Of a stretch of 64,000 bases of DNA, positions 32,867 to 44,104 are shown piece by piece (the stretch's first letter is position 1; each line of letters begins with the position of its first letter). Under the pieces are notes generated by a model. That model was not told the origin of the DNA and searched no databases. It worked only from the letters and a program-made list of their open reading frames with translations. The position numbers and the translations under genes were made by a program. The DNA is taken from assembly GCF_964019385.1 (NCBI RefSeq), contig NC_088653.1, positions 9,143,290-9,207,289 of the forward strand, given 5' to 3'. Origin of the DNA: Sycon ciliatum. Lineage: Eukaryota > Porifera > Calcarea > Leucosolenida > Sycettidae.

Positions 32867-33093
32867 ACCAGCCGTTCACTGTCATGATCATTGCGACCTT
32901 CCGCGACGAGATCAAGAGAGAGGATCATGGAGAACTTGCTGCAAAGCTTGCCACAAGTTATAGTAGTGTCAAGGGGGAGTTTGGTGATAAACTCCACTTT
33001 CAAGGACCCTTTGCTATCAATGCCACCGTCAATGACGCAAGCTTCGACCGCCTGAGAGAAAAACTTTCTGTGGTTTGCACAGATATCCTGAGC
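32867..33093 (+). CDS. host gene exon: ROC GTPase, second part
   Basis: 227 bp from ATACAG to GTAAGT, entering in phase 1 and leaving in phase 0. It encodes QPFTVMIIATFRDEIKRED, corresponding to the G4 region of ROC domains, where VaTHrDe is usual; here His is replaced (ATFRDE), so nucleotide specificity may be altered. It continues GEFGDKLHFQGPFAINATV and ends SVVCTDILS, a plausible C-terminal ROC helix. No COR domain or later exon was found in the window, so the gene either continues beyond or its next exons are unrecognised. Confidence 0.8.
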
Positions 33094-33149
33094 GTAAGTA
33101 AAACTGTAAACCATGTTTCAATTACTACTAGTGGAGAAACTAGGGGATA

Positions 33150-33424
33150 GTAAAGGGATCAGGAAAGATAAAGTGTGGTAGGGAGAGGTATAGATGGAAA
33201 AATGGAGAGAAAGAGGGAGAGGTATAAAGAGATAGATAATGAGAACGAGAAAGAGAAAGAGAAAAGAGCATGAGAGAAGAGAAAGAGAGAAAGAGAGGCA
33301 GAAAGAGAATGAGAGAAAGAGAGGCAGAAAGAGAAGAAGAGAAAGATGGAAAAATGATGGAGGGAAAGAGTTGGGGAGACAGAGAGTGAGATTGGGAGTT
33401 AAAGAGAGACGGAGATAGAACTGC
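33150..33424 (+). repeat. ~270-bp polypurine (GA-rich) tract
   Basis: The plus strand is almost pure purine with repeated GAGAGAAAGAGAGGCAGAAA blocks, just after the exon ending 33093. Low-complexity frames on both strands here are not genes. Confidence 0.9.
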
Positions 33425-33920
33425 AATGCACACCAGTGCATTAGACAGAGTTTATAATCATTTATGGTGATCCGCACTTGCACCTCTCCCGTGAATTGTG
33501 GATTTGGTTATGAAAGAACTATTCAAACTGGAAAGAAACCTTATACGATGTTCCAAGAATGACCTTCACAAAATAATGTGCGACATAGAAAGTGACAATC
33601 TGCAGGGATGGTGCCTGGATCATGGCCTGACACGAGGGAAAATATGGATCAGCAATTTTTGGTCCAAGACCACATGGCTGTGAGTCTGATCTACTCAGCC
33701 ACCAGGACAAGGTCCTAGGGGTCTGGAGATTTTTTATCTTTTCAGGCAGTTCACTTCCCCGACTCATCCTTTGAATTATCCAATTATCCATGAGCACTCG
33801 GCCGAAGGCTAGAGATAGGCACCCATCGAGCTAGAATCCAGCAGCCAAAGGTGGGGCCATGCATCATATGGATATTAAATGATGGTAGGTAAACAACAAA
33901 GAGAAACACACAACCCTTTT

Positions 33921-34460
33921 CTAAATATCGATCATAAGAAACATGAGAGAGTTTGGAGGAAAATAGGACCGAAAGAACTCCGCCACCCACCCCAGAGCAT
34001 TACAAAGCAAGGACCTTACGCAGGATAGCTGCCGAGCCAAGGAGAGCATTATTTTGCCATTCAGATACAGGGCAGTAGCTGGTGATACCGATGGTGTCAA
34101 GGTATCCTCGCAACTGTTTGGAAACATGCCCAAAGCCCCAACTACTATAGGAACAATCTGAGTATCAACTTGCCATAGGCGATGGATTTCGCAAGCAAGA
34201 AGTTGATACTTGGCACGTTTCTCAACTTCCTTTTCAGCAACGCGTGGATCACCAGGTACAGCAATGTCAATGATCAGGGCCTTCTTGGCAGATCCATCCA
34301 CCAGAACAATATCAGGCCGTCGGTGCTTAGTGAAGCGATCGCACCGGATGGTGAAATCCCACAGAATCTTGATCTTCTTGTCCTGCGGAGAGATTTTGGC
34401 ATCTGAAGAATCTCTTTCTTCAGGCACATTATCCTCAGGTGCAGGATGCTCTTGTGGCAT
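33921..34460 (-). pseudogene. LINE C-terminal PD-(D/E)xK-like domain, minus strand
   Basis: A 179-codon frame carries KILWDFTIRCDRFTKHRRPD, then ALIIDIAVPGDPRVAEKEVE, KYQLLACEIHRLWQ and IVPIVVGALGMF. This block is frequent at the C-terminus of certain non-LTR retrotransposon polyproteins; the RPDIV...IIDIAVPGD spacing fits a restriction-like nuclease core. No RT is attached on its own strand; instead an RT on the opposite strand begins next to it (34483). It is therefore a fragment, perhaps left by an inversion. It overlaps nothing else of note. Confidence 0.65.
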
Positions 34461-34482
34461 TGCATCGGTCTTGGTATGCTCA

Positions 34483-35547
34483 AGAAGTCTTTATACCCGT
34501 GTCATGTGCAAACGTGCACTTCTCGATGACTGGAAATACTCTGCCGCACTATTAGACTTCAGCGGTGCATTTGATACCATTGTCCGTGAGAAGGCGCTAG
34601 CGCGGTTTTCAGACTCTGGAGCTGCCACTGATGTCGTTGCCACTCTGATCTCGGACACGACGGTGAGAGTGAAGCTCAGTTCTCATTTAGGCAAAGCATT
34701 TGCTACAAATATCGGTAGTGCAAGGGATCCGCTCTCTCCCATCATATACAATGTGTATGCTGAGGGTGCCATGCGCCACCTTGATCCTATGCTATCACAC
34801 TTATCTTTTCCAGCACCAACCACCCAATATGCAGACGACACAACAATCCATGACACGGAGAGGCGAGAAGTCGAGGAGATGGTGGAGAAATCAAGTGAAA
34901 AATTCAAATTACCTAATGTTAAATATGCAGAAAACACAATATATTACAGTAACTAAAGCCGACTCCTCTTGGCAATCTGTCAAGCTGCTTGACTCTTTGT
35001 TAGGGTCCGCAGAGGATATTCAGGCAAGAATAGGTGCTGCAAATAGAGCGTTCGGTTCGATTTCATGGAAGCGTCATAAACTGAGCTCCAGACAGTTTGT
35101 ATGTTCTCTGCCCTCATTCTGCCTATCCTGTTGTATAACTGAGGACTGTGGGCACTGACACAGTAACTCAGTACTCGGCTGGATGCGTGTCACCGAAGAA
35201 AATTGCGGTACCTGCTTGGTGTTGTGTACCCTCACCACATGTCAATTGTGACGGTGTACTCCTCAACGCGACAAGACCCAGTCAGCACTACCTGTCGCAG
35301 ACGTCGGCTGCTCTGGCTGGGCCATGTTGTTTGCGATGGACCTAACTCAGCGTCCTACCAAGCACTGGAGATGGCAATTAATACCCGGGACATCAAGCGC
35401 CCACGTGGCCGACCCCATCTCAGATGGATTGACAATATTAAAAATGATGTAAAGCACGCCGATGTTGATATTTCTGAATGTTTTGAACTGGCTCTAGACA
35501 AGAAAAAATGGCGGATGCTTGTGGAAAAATGTGCTGCGCTTGCGTAG
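34483..35547 (+). pseudogene. LINE RT and C-terminal fragment, frameshifted
   Basis: A frame to 34956 encodes an RT core: YSAALLDFSGAFDTIVREKA (motif A), GSARDPLSPIIYNVYAEG (motif B, with the usual RQGD degenerate) and TQYADDTTIHD (motif C). A shift near 34930 continues in another frame (to about 35158), and a third frame 35203-35547 holds RRRLLWLGHVVCDGP and GRPHLRWIDNIKND, the typical LINE C-terminus, ending LDKKKWRMLVEKC. The N-terminal endonuclease is absent. It is inactive by frameshifts and motif decay. Confidence 0.75.
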
Positions 35548-35859
35548 TTGTTCTTACTGTGGTGTTTTATTGTTCATCTATTGTTCATGGCATAATGCCT
35601 TTTGTTTGATAATCTCACATGCGGGAAACTTGCAGTTGCAACAACATTCTGTTTCACCATACGTTTATGGAAGTTCTTCCCTTCATGAGGATAATACACT
35701 TCCTCCATTACACAAAGATGTGCGCTGCTGGAGAGCGGTTGCACTTTTTGGTGCTCTGCTCTCTTGGTGCACATCGATAGCACAGAAAGTAATGGCAACC
35801 TTCTGTGCTTGTTTTATTCTTGCCGAAGACTGTGGAGTAGTGGGCGAGCGGTGCTCTGG

Positions 35860-36857
35860 TGTTTGTTTTGTTTCATGAAGAAAGTTTTGAGAGAGCCGGT
35901 CCACGAAACGGTCAGCAAAGGAGTTGGAGGAAACCAACAAAAAAAGGGACGGAAAACTCACGAGCGTATCAGTTTGGGACATGGTTGGTTCAAACTCTGC
36001 GAGAGCTGGGCAAGCTAGATCTTTTGCTGAAGGAAATGAAACGACTCAAGCTGGATGTTCTTGGTCTGTATGAAACGCGTTGGAGCGGAGAAGGCCATTT
36101 CGCCAGCGGTGACAAGTTGGTAATTTCAAGCGGCTCGCCGGACGGTGGATATGGCGGAGTGGCTGTCGTTCTGAGCGCAGCGGTGAAGAACAGCTTATTA
36201 TCATACACACCAGTATCAAATCGTCTCTTGGTGGTGCGCATACAGGCAACTCCTGTCCCTATTACCATCATTCAAGTGTACGCGCCGACCTCGTCATGCT
36301 CGGCAGAGGAAATAGATGATTTCTATGAAAAATTGCATGCTGTTATGGACGCCATGAAGAGTCGTCAGGTATGTGTGTTTATGGGCGATTTCAACGCCAA
36401 GTTGGGAGTTGAGAGAGACTTTGAAAGCGGTGTTTGGGAATATGGCCTTGGACAGCGCAATGAACGTGGGGACATGCTTGCAGAGTTCTGTAAGATTAAT
36501 GGCTTGGTCATTTGTAACACAGCTTTTCAGCATAATCTGCGCAGTCGCTATACATGGATATCTCCTGATGGTTGCACCTGTAATTTAATCGACTATGTCA
36601 TGATCAGCAAGTCGTGGTTCTCCAGTGTGCTGGATTCCAGAGCTCGCCCTGGCGCTGAATGTGACACTGATCACCATCTAGTTACATTGAAGTTACGTAC
36701 CAAGCATTTCCGTCAGGTTCGCTGCAAGTCTATGGCTGTTCGACCGTTCGACGTGGTGAGACTGCGGAATCCTGACGTCTCGGAAAAGTATTCAGTGGCG
36801 ACTGAGTATCGTTTCAGCTTGCTGCAGGACCAGTACAATGAGGAATGCACACCAGAT
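35860..36857 (+). pseudogene. LINE, 5' part (AP-type endonuclease), split by Gypsy insertion
   Basis: The frame carries an endonuclease/exonuclease/phosphatase domain: FGTWLVQTLRELGKLDLLLK, VLGLYETRWSGEG, TIIQVYAPTS, FMGDFNAKLG, RYTWISPDG-x-LIDYVM and TDHHLVTLKL. These supply the expected Asn, Glu, Asp and His residues. The domain nicks target DNA for LINE integration. The frame is interrupted at 36857 by the LTR element; the LINE resumes at 40715, directly after the repeated CAGAT. The real start codon was not decided. Confidence 0.85.
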
Positions 36858-37035
36858 TGTTGTATTATGATGTAATGCATTACGTAGCCATGCAAGAGCA
36901 TGCGCGAGATACACATCTCGCAGCTGCCTACTTTCATGCAGGATCCTTTAGATGTCGTGTCCTTATGATTTGCCTACAATGGCCAAGTGAGAATATAATC
37001 CTATCGTAAACAACTAACTTGTTTACCCCGAAACA
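36858..37035 (+). repeat. Gypsy 5' LTR (178 bp)
   Basis: TGTTGTATTATG to CCCGAAACA; identical over all 178 bp to 40537-40714. A primer-binding-like TGGTGTCAGAAGT follows directly at 37036. Confidence 0.95.
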
Positions 37036-37104
37036 TGGTGTCAGAAGTAAACTAAATAAACGCCCTAGAATTGTCGCAGTAGCGCCACCGGTGCAAGAGG
37101 TAAA

Positions 37105-38988
37105 ATGGCAGAAGCAGCCGGATTTACCCCGCCGTCGATGGATTGGCAAGCCGCAGATTTACCTGACGAATTCGAGCGGTTCCAACAATACTGCCTTCTA
37201 GTTTTCCAAGGGCCCTTTTCCGACAAGTCCGACAAGGAAAAGGTCGCCTATGTCATGCTATGGATCGGGAGAACTGGTGTTGATGCTTTCAATAGTTTCG
37301 AGTGGGATAATGCAAGCGACAAATCCAAAGTAGCTGCCGTCTTCAAGAAATTTAATAAGTATTTGCAGCCACGGGTAAATGCACGACTGGCTCGGTTTGA
37401 GCTTCAGAAATACCGCCAGCAACCCGACGAGTCTGTAGATGATTTCTTTGCGAGGTGTAAGAAGAAGACGTCCAAGTGCAAGTTCAGGGACGCTCAGGAG
37501 ACTAACGATCGCCTGATAGAACAGCTAATCGTGGGGACGAAGCACTCGAAAGTGCAAGAACGCCTGCTGGAGGGTGGTAGTGATTTGACTCTGGACGAAG
37601 CGCTTGACAAGGCCCGTACTTATGAAGCAACACAGCGCCACATGGAGCAGCTGTCCACCGCCGCCAGCAGCAGCCGTCTACCTGAAATGGTTCACGCCAT
37701 TTCCAAATCTGTGGGACACACAGACTGCGGCAAATGTGGACGAACCCACCACCCAAGCAAGTGCCCAGCGCACGGCTCCACCTGCAACAAATGCGGGAAG
37801 GCGAATCACTGGGCAAACGTATGCCGTTCGCAGGGGAGAGACGAGGCACATGGAAGGGGCCAGCAACGCGGACGCTGGCGCCAGAGGAGCCCCAGCCCGC
37901 GGGAGCGCTACCCCCAGAGGAGCCCCAGCCCACGGAGACGCTTCGACGCACTGCATTTCGACGCCGTCATCATCGACAGCGTCGAGCGTCACCAACCGCC
38001 ACTAGAGCGAGAGGTGTTCGCGACCCTCAATGTCAGCCTGGACAACACCAACAGACCGGCCACCTTGAGAGCCAAGGTGGATACGGGCGCCCAGGGCAAT
38101 ATATTGCCACTGAGAGTGTTCTGCCAAATGTTTCCCCAGCACGTCGGACCAAACGGATACCCAAAGCCGACGTCCGTGAAGCCGTCAAGTACCACCCTCA
38201 CAGCGTACGGCGGATCCAAGATAAAGCAATGCGGAACCCGTCCTATTCCGTGCTCTTACGATGGCAAGAGTCAACTCGCTGACTTCTACATCACGGACTG
38301 CCCTGGCACTGCTATCATCGGCCTCCCGACAGCGACAGCCCTGCAGTTAGTCACGCTGAACTGCGCTGTCCAGGAGAAGCCAGCGAGCATCCGAGACAAG
38401 GACGACCTGATGAAGCAATACCCGAAGTGCTTCGATGGCATTGGGAAATTCCCAGGCAAGTACCACATCACGGTGGACCCCAACGTCGTCCCGGTTGTAC
38501 ACCCTCCACGCCACCTCCACGCCATCGCACTGAGAGACGAGATCAAGACGGAGCTGGAGGACATGATCCAGAACGGCATCATCACCAAGATCCAGGAAGG
38601 CGAACCAACAGCGTGGGTGAACAGCCTCGTGTTCCGCCTCAAAGACAATGGCAAGCTACGCCTGTGCCTAGACCCCAAGGACCTCAATCACGCCATCCTG
38701 CGAGAGCACCACGTGGTCTCCACCATTGAGGAGATCACCCCAAAGTTGAGAGGTGCCAAAGTGTTCTCGATCGTCGACGTCAAATGTGGGTACTGGAATG
38801 TGGAGCTCGACGACGAATCCAGTTACCTCACCACCTTCAACACACCATTCGGGCGCTACAGATTCCTTCGCATGTCATTCGGCCTCAAGATGTCGCAAGA
38901 TGTCTTCCAAGCAAGGATCGACCAGACGTTCGAAGGGTGCTCAGGCGTCACCGGCATCGCAGACGACAACGTCACATACGGGAGATGA
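37105..38988 (+). pseudogene. Gypsy gag - protease - truncated RT
   Basis: 627 codons from ATG at 37105. Gag (residues 1 to about 200) includes FNKYLQPRVNARLARFELQK and is followed by two zinc-knuckle-like clusters (CGKCGRTHHPSKC; CNKCGKANHWANVC), then an RS/RG-rich stretch. Protease: LRAKVDTGAQGNILPL. RT: PTAWVNSLVFRLKDNGKLRL, FSIVDVKCGYWNVELDD, PFGRYRFLRMSFGL and motif C GIADDNVTYG, after which the frame meets rearranged DNA and stops. RT thumb and RNase H are missing, so a complete pol cannot be made. The frame up to that point is free of stops, consistent with young age. Confidence 0.9.
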
Positions 38989-39095
38989 TGCCAAAGAACT
39001 TGATCTTGTCCTCTTTGATGCGGCATTTGTCTGGGTTCAACTTCAGGCCAGATTGTTCGCAGCGAACCATCATCTGGTGCATGTTGAGATCATGG
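38985..39095 (-). other. micro-inverted RT segment inside the Gypsy element
   Basis: On the minus strand this ~110-bp stretch encodes MVRCEQSGLKLNPDKCRIKE and KIKFFGIISRM, the sequence normally found just after RT motif C. It is inverted relative to gag-RT on its left and integrase on its right. Everything from here to the integrase zinc region is deleted. Confidence 0.85.
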
Positions 39096-40291
39096 TCCCG
39101 TACTGGAATTTCCGCGACGAGATGAGCACCGAGGACGGTCTCATCCTGAAGAGCAGTCGCGTCCTGATTCCCCCGCCAATGAGGGGGGAAATCCTCAGCA
39201 AGCTGCACGCCAGCCACCAAGGCATAGAGAAGACCAAGCTGCGAGCCAGAACGTCCGTCTTCTGGAAGGACATCAACAAGGATATCGAAGCAACTGTCTC
39301 ATCTTGCACGACGTGCCAGCGCCACCAGAGCAGTCAAGCCAAGGAACCACTGGTGCAGCCCGATATTCCGCCAAGGGCATGGCACACCTTAGGCACGGAC
39401 CTGTTCTACCTCGGCGGGTCAGAATACCTCATTGCCGCCGACTACTACTCCAAGTACTTTATCACCCGGAAGCTGCCTGCCGGACAAGCGACCAGCAGGG
39501 CCATCATCCAGCACCTCAAGGAGATTTTCGGTGAGCACGGCATCCCAGCCGTGCTGAAGTCGGACAACGGGCCGCAATACAGCAGCCATCTGTTCGCGGA
39601 GTTTGCTGCCGAATATGGATTCCGCCACAGTACGTCGTCGCTACATCACCCGCAGAGTAACGGGTTTATCGAATCGCAAGTCAAGATCGCTAAGAGAGCT
39701 CTCGAGAAGGCAAGGGAGAGCGGGACCGACCCACACTTAGCACTGCTGTGCATTCGCGCCACCCCAGTGTGCCAGGGCTTACCGTCGCCGGCCGAGATGC
39801 TGTTCGGTCGTCAGGTACAGGACAACCTGCCTCGCAAACACCAGCGCGACACTCGGGACGAGGCCATCCGACAGAAGCTCGAGGAACGGCAAGACCAGCA
39901 GAAAGTACACCATGACCAGCGAGCGCAGTCTCTCCGCCCCCTAGTTCCTGGTCAGCACGTCGGCATCCGCAGCCCGACCACACACCTGTGGGAACCTGGT
40001 ATCGTAACCCAGTCTGTCAACGGACCACGGTCATACATGGTGCAGCCTGACCATGGGACAGAAGTGCGGCGCAACCGTACCCACCTCAGAGAGAGGCGGG
40101 TCCACTTCCCGCCGGATGTCAGTCTCGCAGGCCCTCAGCCGCCGAGTGACGTGCCGTCGCCGTGGAGCGACGTTAGCCAGTCTCAGCCGCCGTCACCGTG
40201 TGACGTCAGCCAGCCTGCTGAACCTGCCACCCAGCTGTATCGAACACGGTCTGGCCGCGCAGTCGCACCCAGGTCAATCCTGGATGTGTAG
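39096..40291 (+). pseudogene. Gypsy integrase with C-terminal tail
   Basis: The frame 38753-40291 is real from about 39096. Zinc-binding region: HASHQGIEKTKLRARTSVFW and CTTCQRHQ. Catalytic core: LGTDLFYLGGSEYLIAADYY (first Asp), LKSDNGPQYSS (second Asp) and HHPQSNGFIESQVKIAKRAL (Glu). Then PSPAEMLFGRQ and a C-terminal tail rich in Pro/Ser ending RTRSGRAVAPRSILDV. It lacks its own start and depended on fusion to pol. The core residues are intact. Confidence 0.9.
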
Positions 40292-40536
40292 GGCCGGAGA
40301 GGCCTCATGGACCTGTTCGCTTATGTCACAGTAGCTGAGGTGCCATTGTTATATTGTACATAGAGCTATTGTTGGATACTATGTCTCTGTATTGTTAGCA
40401 CGCCGTCGTGTGCCATTCATGATTGTTACCTTGTACATAGAGCTATTGTTGGATGTTATGTTCTATATTGTGAACACGCCGTCATATGCGTACGGTATGT
40501 TATGTAGGTTGTTAAACTCCTTTATGACGAAGGGGA

Positions 40537-40714
40537 TGTTGTATTATGATGTAATGCATTACGTAGCCATGCAAGAGCATGCGCGAGATACACATCTCGC
40601 AGCTGCCTACTTTCATGCAGGATCCTTTAGATGTCGTGTCCTTATGATTTGCCTACAATGGCCAAGTGAGAATATAATCCTATCGTAAACAACTAACTTG
40701 TTTACCCCGAAACA
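40537..40714 (+). repeat. Gypsy 3' LTR (178 bp)
   Basis: Identical to 36858-37035; preceded by a purine tract. Confidence 0.95.
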
Positions 40715-42780
40715 CAGATGAGTTGTGGGATCAGATTTAAGCGGGAGTTACGGAGGTTGCGGAGGAAGTAGGTGGGCGTAGAGGAAGGAAAACGCCTCCC
40801 AAGCCCTGGATCAGTGAGGAGGTGATAGCTCTGGCAGAAGGAAAGCGTATAGCCAGATGCACCGGTGAGGACCAAGAATACAAGGATCTGAAACTAGAAG
40901 TGCGCCGAAGGATTCGCTGTGACAGGAGAAAGTGGTAGAGGATAAATGTAAACACATTGAATCTTCTGGGAGGAACCATGATGTCCGAGAGGCATTCAAC
41001 ACCATTAAATCCATTAAAAAAATCATCGTTCCGGCCAAATCAAGCATGTATCAATGCTGCTGATGGCACGACCCTGACGGAGAAGAAAGATGTATTGCTG
41101 CGGTGGTGTGAATATTGGCAGCAGCTATTTGGCCAGCTGTCAGGCGATCAAGGGTGTTCGGCCTCGACGGAGAATGGTGCGGAAGAGCTTCCATCGCCAC
41201 TGATTATCCCTGAGCCTGTGCTTCTCTTGGCTGAGATTGAGCGAGCCATATTGTCACTGAAGAAGAGGAAAGCCCCTGGACTTGATGGGATCGTGGCGGA
41301 ACTGATTCAGCATGCATCCTCAGTTTGTGTTCTATTCCTACATAAACTTTGTTTGGAGATTTGGAAAACAGGGAGATGGCCAAAAGCGTGGAAACGTCAA
41401 GAAATCGTCGTGCTACCCAAAGCTGGATCAGCTAAGGAGTGTTCCAACTATCGGACCATTGCTTTGATGTCACATGCAAGCAAGATCCTTCTGACAATTA
41501 TCTTGAATCGTATCAGGAGATAGAATCTGAGTTACGAGATGAGCAGGCTGGTTTTCGAGCTGGTCGCAGTACTGTAGATATGCTCTATGTTCTGCAAATC
41601 ATTATCGAAAAATCTCTTGAATGGCAGAATCCTATATCCATTGTATTTATCGATTATCGTATAGCCTTTGACACAGTTAACCACTTACATCTTTTCGCTT
41701 GCCTTTTTGATTTTGGTTTCCTTCGCCATAAAATTTGTTTGCTCCAGAATCTTTACACGGGATGAGCGGAGTTATCAAATGGAATGGCTCGCCTTAATTT
41801 TGCCATCAAGAAGGGTGTTCGGCAGGGCTGTATTTTGTCCCCACATCTATTTAGCCTGTATACTGCGAGTGTTATGCGTGTTGCTGATGTGGACAGTAGC
41901 GGTTTGAGAATCGGAGGACGCCAGCCTTCGAACCTACGATATGCAGATGACACGGGATTGTGTGCACATCCATCAGAAGTGTCTACCCTCGCCAATGCTG
42001 TTAATGACGCTGGAAGAGAGAATGGCCTGTCACTGAATCTGTCCAAAACCAAGATCATGCATATTGGAACCTGTACTGCTGGTGCAAACGATACTGCTCC
42101 AACGCCACTTGTGGTCGATGGAGTACGAATTGCAGAGGTGAGCAGTTTCAAGTATCTGGGATCCTGGAAGACAACAAACGGTGATTGTAGCCTCGATATT
42201 CGGTCAAGAATTGCCATGGCGAAAGAGCGGATGCTGCAGTTAGTTGACATCTGGAAAGACCACAACATCTCCAGACAGCTGAAAATCCGGATAATGCATG
42301 CCCTTTGTGATCTGTCCTACCGTATGGAGCTGAGAGTTGGACTCTCCGGAAGACAGATGAACGACGAATACAGGCAGCAGAAATGTGGTGCTGCCGACGT
42401 CTGCTCAGAGTATCCTGGATGAAGAAGCGCACAAATGAAAGTATGCTGGTGGAGTTGGGAGTACAGAGACAGCTGCTAGCCAGGGTCAAGATACGCAAAC
42501 TGATCTATTTCGGGCACACATGCCGCCCATCTGGCTGCGAGCTTGTACGTGACGTGATGTTTGGTGTCGTGGATGGTAAGAGAAAGAGTGGTCGTCCGAA
42601 GATTTCCTTTGCTGACAATATCGTTTCGTGGACTGGTATGTCTCTGCATGAGAATTGCCAATTGGCATCTGACAGAGATGCCTGGCAGTCACACTGTGCA
42701 TCTACTGCGTACACAGCGGCATAATGTTTTATTTTTATTTTGAAACTCGGATGTTGAGCCATAAATAAATGTGGAAAGGA
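40715..42780 (+). pseudogene. LINE, 3' part (linker, RT, C-terminus), several frameshifts
   Basis: Continues the LINE from 36857. The linker (KTPPKPWISEEVIALAEGKR) is followed by RT: LKKRKAPGLDGIVAELIQHA (about 41260), KECSNYRTIALMSHASKILL, EQAGFRAGRSTVDML, VFIDYRIAFDTVNH, KGVRQGCILSPHLFSLY and motif C RYADDTGLCAH (about 41940). The C-terminus has KTNES-type MKKRTNESMLVELGVQRQLL, LIYFGHTCR and SGRPKISFADNIVSW, ending near 42724. Frame changes near 41521, 41763 and 42420 break it. AATAAA occurs at about 42764. With the left part this is an almost full-length AP-type LINE. Confidence 0.85.
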
Positions 42781-42889
42781 AGAAGACATATAGATACGAG
42801 TTAAAAATAACTCTCCATCACTGTAACTGGATACTATATACAGTCAGAAAGTGCAATAACGTTACTATCATTATTTTTTCGGCAACGCA

Positions 42890-42890
<1 letters not shown>

Positions 42891-42932
<42 letters not shown>
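42891..42932 (+). repeat. (ATG)n array 1
   Basis: 14 ATG units; the leftmost triplet array of the nested cluster. Its left flank is LINE 3' sequence or unique DNA. Confidence 0.98.
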
Positions 42933-44030
42933 GCCAGGATCGGGGATCTGTGTCGTCGCCAAGCCGATATCAAGCCATGCTTGACTGCCGAGCAGCAGTT
43001 CTTGGTAGAAGTCGCAAATGAGAAGGGCCTATCATCGTGGCTGACGGTGGCTCGCCGTGGCAGCATGGAACAATTTTAAAGAAATCAGATTCCCGGGACG
43101 CTCTATGCACCCGGTATGGTCACAGATTGAGTGGACTGCCGGAGAAATGCTTGTGTGGAGTGGATTTCAGTCCCGCACATGCCCTCACTTGCGCTACTGG
43201 TGGGTACACAATCGCCAGGCACAACGAGGTGAGAGACCTTGTCGCCGGTCTCCTGAGAAAGGCAGGTGTTGTTGATGTCGAGACCGAGCCTAGATTATTG
43301 CCGTGCGGTGATGAGGATCTACCAGGGGAGCGTTCGCTCAACAGAAGTACTGAGGCTCGTCTTGACGTGCGGGCTCGGGGCTTTTGGTCGTGGCAACAAG
43401 ACGCTTTTTTTGATGTGCGGATTACCCATCCCGCAGCGTCCGTGTTGTCTCGATCAAAAGCCTTGAGTCAGCTGAAGTCCCATGAACGGGCAAAAAAGAA
43501 TCAATATGCCAGCCGCGTTGTGAATGTCGAGCGAGGATCCCCACTGGTGTTCTCGACTTTTGGTTTCAGCGGGCCTGAAACAACTCAATTCCTAAAGTCT
43601 CTTGCCTCTCTCTTTGTAGAGAGAAGCCAGGATCTCAAATATCCTGTTGCCATGAGTATGTTGCGTACCCGCCTGTCGTTTTGCCTCTTGAGGTGGGCCA
43701 TTACGTGCTTTCGTGGTTGCTGAGGGTCTTATAACAGACGGCGGGTGAATTCCTTTGTGGCCCAATGTGGGTGGGCCGCATAGTAAATATTTATGCTATG
43801 CCTCTAAACAATATCACTATGGATAACATCACATTTTTTAAATAACTATTTGGTAAAGTAACATCATCTGTCATTCAATATCCACCTGGTAAAATAATCA
43901 GCATTTGAATATCTAATTGGTACAAATCATTCAACTGTTAAATGTCATATTTTTACCTGAATATCTATCACGATTTTTGCACATAATCTCGGTTATCACC
44001 GTTTCAAGCCCATACAAGAGGCCGTTTCCA
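42933..44030 (+). pseudogene. family A element A1, 5'-truncated
   Basis: Starts directly after array 1, and its protein begins ARIGDLCRRQADIKPCLTAE. A frameshift near 43051 and a CGA-to-TGA stop (FRGC*, 43721) break it; element A2 shows the uninterrupted reading. It contains the CCHC (CLCGVDFSPAHALTC) and endonuclease (RLDVRARGFWSWQQDAFFDV) of restriction-like-endonuclease LINEs. The ~300-bp 3' untranslated part ends GCCCATACAAGAGGCCGTTT at 44027 plus CCA, then (ATG)n. Only the C-terminal third is present. Confidence 0.85.

Positions 44031-44089
<59 letters not shown>
44031..44089 (+). repeat. (ATG)n array 2
   Basis: About 19 units between the 3' end of A1 and the 5' end of B1. Confidence 0.98.
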
Positions 44090-44090
<1 letters not shown>

Positions 44091-44104
44091 CTTGAGCTGC
44101 GCTG

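Larger units (their letters stand above)
36858..40714 (+). mobile_element. Gypsy LTR retrotransposon, recent, internally deleted
   Basis: 3857 bp: identical 178-bp LTRs, primer site, gag-protease-partial RT, a rearranged junction, integrase, purine tract (GACGAAGGGGA) and 3' LTR. CAGAT at 36853-36857 and 40715-40719 is a 5-bp target duplication. Insertion was into the RT-upstream linker of a LINE. Identical LTRs imply very recent arrival, although the pol gene lacks the RT thumb and RNase H. Confidence 0.95.

Noticed and set aside
33118..33483. 121-codon Leu/Ser-rich minus frame resembling a membrane protein
   Set aside because: Direct translation of the polypurine tract complement; low complexity.
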